DNA of 64,000 bases, from assembly GCF_031755915.1 (NCBI RefSeq), contig NC_083387.1:1640501-1704500 (forward strand), in the 5' to 3' direction. Below are positions 53,811 to 64,000 of the stretch, piece after piece. The notes under the pieces were generated by a model, which worked only from the letters and a program-made list of their open reading frames with translations, was not told the origin of the DNA and searched no databases. Within the stretch, counting starts at the first letter, position 1; every line of letters begins with the position of its first letter. This DNA comes from Ziziphus jujuba (taxonomy: Eukaryota > Streptophyta > Magnoliopsida > Rosales > Rhamnaceae). Made by a program: the position numbers and the translations under genes.

Positions 53811-53970
53811 TTATGTTTAGAACTATGGTTTGGTGATTACAAGGAATTTTATTTACTTTATGAGCCACTACCTCGACTGGGTCTAACTCCTCTAGATGCT
53901 TCGCTATGTCATGTTCATTTTTTATCTCTCAACACAGTTATGTTTAGAACTATGGTTTGGTGATTACAAG
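53811..53970. other. Rearrangement junction between the ERS1 intron and duplicated fumarase
   Basis: A 33-bp segment of the intron (53811-53843, TTATGTTTAGAACTATGG...) is repeated exactly at 53938-53970. Just before the second copy, 16 bp (53924-53939, ATCTCTCAACACAGTT) are identical to fumarase exon 10 sequence found downstream at 54020-54035. The final switch to fumarase intron 9 occurs at CAAG, shared by both sides (53967-53970 and 25534-25537). Small templated inserts plus microhomology are typical of template-switching repair. Confidence 0.85.
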
Positions 53971-53987
53971 TATTTTGTTTTTACCAG

Positions 53988-57662
<3,675 letters not shown>

Positions 57663-58311
57663 GAAGATGATTGGCCCCACAGACTGACCTGCTTATATAT
57701 AGCTTATGGAGAATTTTGAAGTTGCTGAGTATTGATTTCCGGATTTCTGCATCGATTGCCTCAATCTTGCTTTTAGATAGTCTTCTCTAAGTTGGATTAC
57801 AAAATAAGGATCCAATAATGATGTTTTTATTCATAACTTTGATAAACAGCATTCTTGAGGTTTCCACCAAGACTGACTTTGGTGTCACTTGATTGTCACC
57901 AAGGGGAAAGCCCTCCAAATTTTTAAAGCAAGACAATGTATTTGGAAACTTTACTGACCAGAGTAAAATAATTTCATATCTTCTTGCTGAATCAAATTAT
58001 TTTGGAGTAAATATATAATTGAATGGAGTTTAGTTACAAAATTTTATGCTCTAAACTATGATTACCAAATATCTTCATTTTCATAATTCTATTTATGGTT
58101 TTTTTCAAAACTTAAAACTTTTGTAAATATTACAGTTTTTGACATATATATTTGGAATGACCAATTAATTTGCCTGCGGATAGGTCTACACACTTATTCG
58201 TATTTCATGCCTGATATTCAACAATATGTGCTTTGCGTATGTTGATCTATAACTCTTTAACCTTTATATGCTGCATCACTCTTGAAATCTTTCAAGCAAC
58301 AACCTTGCAAC
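57663..58311. other. Duplicated 3' flanks of the fumarase and EXORDIUM-like pseudogenes
   Basis: This is collinear with 27460-28062 with few changes. There is no gene of its own. Confidence 0.8.
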
Positions 58312-59264
58312 TCAAGCCCTTGGGATCCCACATCGCAGGAAGAAGAAATTTTCTGCCATTAAACCAAAAGCATTGAAACTGGCTTTGCTTATTCTATCGA
58401 CAACCAAATTCCCAGGAAATCCAGGATAAGTTCCTGCTCCAAATATCCCTGGACATGCCGTGACGGCCTCCAATGGTGCCAAAGCATCACCTTGGTAATA
58501 ACCATTATTGAATGGGTTACTAGCTGACCCTGTAACCAATCCATCGGTGCCAACCCCATTGAGTGCCACCAGGGCCTGACCAGGAGGGCCATAGGCTGGA
58601 ACCGCATATGGCCATGCACACAGACCAGGGCACTGCAGCGAAAGGTCCCCAACATGAGCCACAACAACCTTACTCTTCGTAGATAATATTATGCTGTCGT
58701 GGAATCCACATGAGCCCATGCAAAACCTCTCCACAATCACATCTTTAGCTGTCAAAACCAAGTATATACCATTTGAATCCAAAGGCAATACTTTTTTTTC
58801 GATCTTCTTGACGACAAAGCTGGATATTTGGGCACGCTTTATGTTCTTCCCTAAAGAATATATGTCACTGATTTGTTTCGGGATCCTGACACTAGTTGGG
58901 ACTGGTTTCCCAGCGCTGTCTTTGTATGCTCGGCTTGTTTCCCATCATTTTGAGACAGTGGGGGGTCCTTGGCGTGGAAAGGAAGTCTTTAAAGGGTTGA
59001 AGGAATTAAAAAATACTCGTTAATGGTGGTTCTATCATTGAGAGAGAGGGAGCCGTACCAAACAAGGTAGACATTGATGGTACTTGAGCTGGTGAGGAGG
59101 GGGCCTCCATGGTAGTTGAGTATGGTTGATGTTGGGGATAAAGAAAGAGGCTGGCTTTTTTGTGTTTGATTCAATTTCAGCCCATGTGAGCATGAGGCTA
59201 AGGCTAAAATAATAATGGCGATGAGCGAGAAGAGCAGGGACCTCTTCAGTATCATGTCGGCCAT
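58312..59264 (-). pseudogene. EXORDIUM-like pseudogene (duplicate of 28063-29055)
   Basis: The start codon (59264-59262), signal peptide and much of the Phi_1 domain are kept. The frame is broken by a +1 shift near 59012, a Trp-to-stop change at 58947-58945, a 21-bp deletion near 58534 (removing NIATILA-like residues) and a 1-bp deletion near 58362 that scrambles the C-terminus (ENFFFLRCGIPRA). The TATA region (about 59351-59360) is intact, so a truncated peptide of about 90 residues including the signal peptide could be made. Confidence 0.93.
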
Positions 59265-59279
59265 ATTCTCAGTTCCAAA

Positions 59280-60433
59280 AATAATATTTTTTGTTCTTTT
59301 GAGAATGAATATTAAGGTTGGTGTGATTCATATGGTTCTAGAGAGTGTCCCTTTTTATAGATGCTAGCCAAGTACTACTGCACCAATAATTAGATGGATT
59401 TGGGTGAATTATTTGCTTTGGAAAATGCCTAACTTCTGACCTTTTTTGCTTCCTAAAAGAATTGACTGAAAAAAATTTGTAAGAGAAATGTAGGTTTCAT
59501 GCATGACGCGTATATGATAGCTACGTAATAGCAGCTTGATGGATCAATACTAAACTAAGATCCAGCTTTGATTTTCTGAACACGGCATTAGTCTTTGATG
59601 ATTTAAACTTTTGAACGCAAAGTAATCCATATGTAAAAGGTGGTTATATAGAAACTATTTGCTACAGTAATTCATTGGGGTCAAGCACATTAAGGACTTC
59701 AAAATTTGATGATAAGCTAGTTACTATTTGAAGAATCTGACCCTACAAAGGACTTGGATCATATAGTTGCAATTTTCAATTATATATGGCACTGGCAAGT
59801 AGTGAAAGCAGACATCCAGATGAGAGTATCCTGGAAAGACAAATTCAAGTTGATCGGATAGAGCGAGCAGCAGACTAGTAATGAACTCCCCTATTTAAGA
59901 ATGTTTGCTCGAGTTTGTTTTCCGACAATTTAAACATACACCACATTACCAGTAAATTTTTGACATGCAACACCTAGTTTTGCTGCCAAACACACATAGA
60001 AAGAATTAATTAATCATAACAAGTCCTATGCTATGAAGAGTAACGCGGTCTGGTATATATACAGTACAAAGGCTTGTGCAGCTGGTAAGAAACTTTCATT
60101 GGCCTCCTGCTATTTACGACCTTTTAGTCCCTAATCCTTGTCCGGTTTTTTGAACTAATATTATTATCTGATACAGTGCAAATCAACCATCTCTGTGGAC
60201 CCAGCTATCTTTATGAACCCCATGAAATTGATCGGCCACCAAATTATAGTCTTTATATGCGCAGAATGATAGGGATTCTTGTATATGCACAGCATGTAGG
60301 AGAATTAATGTCAAATTGCATGGGCTCATGGGCTCCATGTAATTAATGCAATAGATAAACATATGTAGCTACTTTTCTGATGATTGTTTTGTGAAGTAAT
60401 CTCAACATCGATTGGATATATGTAGGTTCATGC

Positions 60434-60465
<32 letters not shown>
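59280..60465. other. Duplicated upstream region of the EXORDIUM-like gene
   Basis: This is collinear with 29070-30290, with small indels (for example the TA tract at 29849-29869 shortened near 60052-60062). It ends in a TA microsatellite (about 60437-60465) that is the Copia insertion site. No gene is seen. Confidence 0.8.
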
Positions 60466-60469
<4 letters not shown>

Positions 60470-60834
60470 ACGGAATTGGGAGAAAAACAAATAGCAACGG
60501 AAACAAAGAAAACGAAGAACAAACACACAATTTACGTGGAAACCCTTGACGGGAAAAACCACGGGCAGGGAGAAGCAAATCCAATATCGAAGGATTGGTA
60601 CAAAGGTGAGCCAAATTTTGAGATACCCTAAAAACCCCAATTACAGCCGAACAAAAATATATATATATATATAGTACGGAAGAAACCCTAAAATTGAACA
60701 GGTCCATACCTCGGCCCGAGACCGTAGCCCACCATTGAGCCCCAAATTTTTCTCCAAAATTAGTTTCACCAAATGGGTCGCACCGCGAGCTTTTCGGGTC
60801 GGGTCAACAAGAATTCGGGTCACTAACTCTAACA
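60466..60834 (-). repeat. Copia 3' LTR, 369 bp
   Basis: On the - strand it starts TGTTAGAGTTAGTGACCCG directly after the purine tract and ends CCAATTCCGTAACA, so it has TG...CA ends. It contains its own short TA run (60658-60673). The flanking 5 bp (TATAT) cannot be told from the microsatellite. Confidence 0.85.
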
Positions 60835-60941
60835 ATCTCCACCTTGACACGAATTCCATATAAGGAATGAAAAAACATACAAAACTCCAATCTTCGATAA
60901 AAGTTGCCATCCTCTTCCACAAAAGCCCCTAAAGGCAAAGC

Positions 60942-63900
60942 TCAACAACAAACACCAACCAAGTCCAAGCAATGCTCAAACTTGGCTACTGGAAGTGCCT
61001 TGGTCATCATGTCAGCAGGATTATCATGAGTACTCACCTTGCTAACAACAATATCTCCACGAGCAATAACATCACGTACAAAATGATACCGAACATCTAT
61101 ATGTTTTGTCCTCTCGTGAAACATCTGATCCTTAGTGAGATAGATAGCACTCTGACTATCACAATTGATGACCGTACTCTCCTGCTCAGAGCTCAACTCA
61201 CCTATCAACGCCCTTAACCAAATAGCTTCTTTCACCGCTTCAGCTATAGCCATATATTCAGCTTCTGTAGTTGATAGTGCAACTGTTGCTTGCAAAACAG
61301 ACTTCCAACTGATAGAAGTATCTCCAAGAGTAAATACATAACCAGTAGTGGACCTCCTTCTATCAAGGTCCCCAGCAAAATCTGCATCAACATATCCTTT
61401 TACACCCTCCTTACTTCCACCAAACTCTAAACAAGTGTTAGTAGTGCCTCTCAAGTACCTTAGAATCCACTTGACAGCTTGCCAGTGTTGTTTGCCAGGA
61501 TTAGCCATATACCGGCTCACAACACTAACAGCATGTGCAATGTCAGGACGGGTACACACCATAGATACATCAAACTACCAACAGCACTAGAATAAGGAAC
61601 ATGTGACATATACTCAATATCTCTATCCGACTGTGGTGACATATCAGCAGACAATCTAAAATGAGTAGCTAATGGAGTACTTACATGTTTAGCGTTCTTC
61701 ATTCCAAAACGCTCCAGAACTTTCTCAACAAAAGATCTTTGAGTCAAGAAAAGTTTACCTGCAGATCTATCTCTCTCAATCTCCATATCAAGAATCTTCT
61801 TTGCCGCTCCCAAATCTTTCATCTCAAATTCACCACTCAATTCTGCTTTCAATCTGTTGATATCGGATTTCTTCTTGGCCACTATCAGCATATCATCAAC
61901 ATAAAGCAACAAGTAGATAAATGAGCCATCTTCCAACTTCCTAAAATACACACAGCTATCATATTGGCTTCTAGAATAGCCATGGCTAACCATAAACCCA
62001 TCAAACCGCTTGTACCACTGACGAGGGGATTGCTTCAAACCATACAAGGACCTTTTCAACAAACACACATGATCCTCTTTTCCTTCAACCTCGAAACCTT
62101 CGGGTTGCTGCATATAAATTGTCTCCTCAAGCTCACCATGCAAGAAAGCGGTCTTCACATCTAGTTGCTCCAACTCTAAATCATGCATAGCAACTAGCGC
62201 TAACAAAGCACGAATAGAAGTATGTTTAATGACAGGGGAAAATATATCATTAAAATCAACTCCCTGTACCTGTGAATACCTCTTCGCTACTAGACGTGCT
62301 TTGTACCTCGCATCTTCAACACCAGGAATGCCTTCTTTCTTTTTGTAGACCCACTTGCATCCCACAATCTTCTTACCCTCTGGAGGTAATGCCAACTCCC
62401 AAGTGTGGTTCTTATGAAGCGACTCCACCTCTTCCTGCATAGCAATTAACCACTTTGCAGAATCCTCACATGAAATGGCTTCATAATAGTTGCAAGGATC
62501 ACTGGGACTCTCGATCTCCTGTGCTGCAACACAAGCAAAAGTGACATAGTCAGCTAAACTAGAGGGCTTCTTGATCTCCCTGCGAGGTCTATCCTTGGCA
62601 ATCGAATGCTCCTGCACCTCCTCAATTCTCTCTTCTTCCACATGAGTGGGTGTCTCAAATGGGCCTGAAACTGAACCATTCTGTGAAGTACTTACTTCCT
62701 CCACCCTAAACTCCACCTGCTTTGGCATACTGTCTGAAACAACGAGCTCCTTTTTCGGATGCAGCATTGCCATCTCATCAAACACAACATCCCTGCTAAT
62801 CACAACCTTAGATGACTTTGGATCAGGAAGCCAAACTCTGTATCCTTTTACACCCTGCGGGTAACCAAGAAATATGCCCTTCTTCGATCTAGGCTCAAGC
62901 TTACCATCATTAACATGAACATAGGCAGGGCATCCAAACACCTTCAAATCTAAATAATTAGCAGGTTTTCCAGACCATACCTCTTCAGGAGTCTTGCAAT
63001 CGATTGCTGCCGATGGAGAACGATTCACTAAGTAGCAAGCTGTAGCAGCTGCTTCTGCCCAAAATTCCTGTGCTAACCCAGAATTCGACAGCATGCATCG
63101 GACTTTCTCCATAAGAGTTCTGTTCATCCGCTCAGCCACACCATTTTGCTGCGGAGTTCCTCTAACTGTGAGATGTCTAACAATCCCTTCGTTTCTACAA
63201 AACTCATTGAAAACACCATCACAGAACTCCAATCCATTATCTGTACGAAGGCGCTTCACCCTTCTTTCCGTCTGCTTCTCTACCAAAGCTTTCCATTGCT
63301 TGAAGATAGCAAATACGTCATTCTTGTGCTTCAAAAAATATACCCAGACCTTCCTGGAGAAATCATCAATGAAGGTCAACATATATCTGCCACCGCCTTT
63401 AGAAGCAGTACGTGCGGGTCCCCAAAGATCTGAATGAATGTAGTCTAGAGTACCTTTGGTTTTGTGAATTCCAGTACTGAAGCTAACTCTCTTCTGCTTC
63501 CCAAACACACAATGTTCACAAAACTCCAACTTCGAGATACTCCAATCACCAAGCAAACTCCGTTTGCTCAACATCGCCAAACCTTTCTCACTCATATGGT
63601 CCAATCTCATATGCCACAAACGAGTAACATCCGAATCTGACATGGACATTGAAACAGCAGCCGACCCCATTACCACAGAACCCTGTAGCCTGTATAATGT
63701 ACCAACCAGGATAGCTTTCATCACCACCAAAGCACCCTTCAGAACCCTCAAAACTCCACCTCCACCAGAAAAAGAACAACCAGACTTGTCCAAAGCAGAT
63801 AAAGAAATTAAATTTTTAGACATATTTGGAACGTGACGTACCTCAAATAGTGTTCTGATAATTCCATCATGCATCTTCACCCTTACAGTTCCAATGCCGA

Positions 63901-64000
63901 TGACACAGCAAGGATGATCATCTCCCATCAGCACAACACCTTTATCCACCGGAACATAAGAAGAGAACCAATCCCTATGGAGACAGATGTGAAATGAACA
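60942..64000 (-). pseudogene. Copia polyprotein (pol), partial at window edge, one frameshift
   Basis: The frame is open at 64000 with the end of the aspartic protease region (CSFHIC...). Next comes the GAG-pre-integrase/zinc motif (LWHMRLDHMS, then CEHCVFGKQ, about 63490-63600), the integrase core (FIDDFSRKVWVYF, TDNGLEF, TPQQNGVAERMNRT), the reverse transcriptase (CKWVYKKK, LDVKTAFLHGEL, LLYVDDMLIVAKK about 61880) and RNase H ([31 protein letters not shown]), ending at a stop at 60942-60944. A one-base deletion near 61564, just after GSLMY, shifts RNase H out of frame. Apart from that the domains look complete, so the element is young or only lightly damaged. Confidence 0.92.

Larger units (their letters stand above)
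60466..64000 (-). mobile_element. Ty1/Copia retrotransposon, 3' part (continues beyond window)
   Basis: On the - strand the order is protease end, integrase, reverse transcriptase, RNase H, polypurine tract (AAGGTGGAGAT, about 60835-60845) and 3' LTR. The 5' LTR and gag lie to the right of the window. It inserted into the TA microsatellite at the end of the duplicated block. Sequence style is Tnt1/Tork-like, but I do not assign a lineage firmly. Confidence 0.93.

Overview
This window is nuclear DNA of a eudicot plant; I do not assign a species. It is AT-rich, with intron-rich genes that have GT-AG junctions, many TA microsatellites, and layered plant transposons (CACTA, Mutator-like, Ty3/Gypsy LTRs, TRIM, Ty1/Copia). 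I see no prokaryotic, organellar or CRISPR features. Only two host genes look intact: a 17-exon mitochondrial-type class II fumarase (22712-27459, +) and an intronless EXORDIUM/PHI-1-like secreted protein gene (28063-29055, -).

Layout. 1-22280 is the right part of a Mutator-like element (MULE copy 1). Its transposase gene is split by a 15.1-kb CACTA element (453-15547), and its second gene, a DUF1985/Ulp1-protease pseudogene, runs convergently. 22281-31169 is the host island with fumarase and the EXORDIUM-like gene. 31170-47741 is MULE copy 2, in mirror orientation to copy 1, with recognisable terminal inverted repeats and a near-perfect 9-bp target duplication. It carries a DUF1985 pseudogene (+) convergent with a mudrA pseudogene (-), and is itself broken by two long solo LTRs (36700-40235 and 44035-47314) and by a 396-bp TRIM with a perfect TAGGG target duplication. 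47742-51457 is AT-rich spacer leading into an ERS1-type ethylene receptor gene. That gene is decayed and is cut in an intron at about 53810-53970.

At that cut the sequence switches to a duplicate of the 3' half of the fumarase gene plus the EXORDIUM-like gene (53967-about 60440; source 25534-about 30290). Both duplicated genes are pseudogenes, and the fumarase copy contains a further 1.8-kb insertion. The window ends inside a Copia retrotransposon (60466-64000, -) that landed in a TA repeat of the duplicate.

How it fits together. The order of events can be read from the nesting. The MULEs inserted and then took CACTA, LTR and TRIM insertions. The fumarase/EXORDIUM segment was copied into the ethylene receptor intron, with small templated insertions at the junction. 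I found no clearly new biochemical system. The observations most worth following are: (i) the ERS1/fumarase junction, with microhomology and two templated inserts; (ii) clusters of near-palindromic TTTTCC...GGAAAA units at matching places in both MULEs; (iii) the two MULE Ulp1/DUF1985 genes, which carry different nonsense codons, one with its catalytic Cys replaced by Tyr; and (iv) the similar leader exons of the two CACTA genes.
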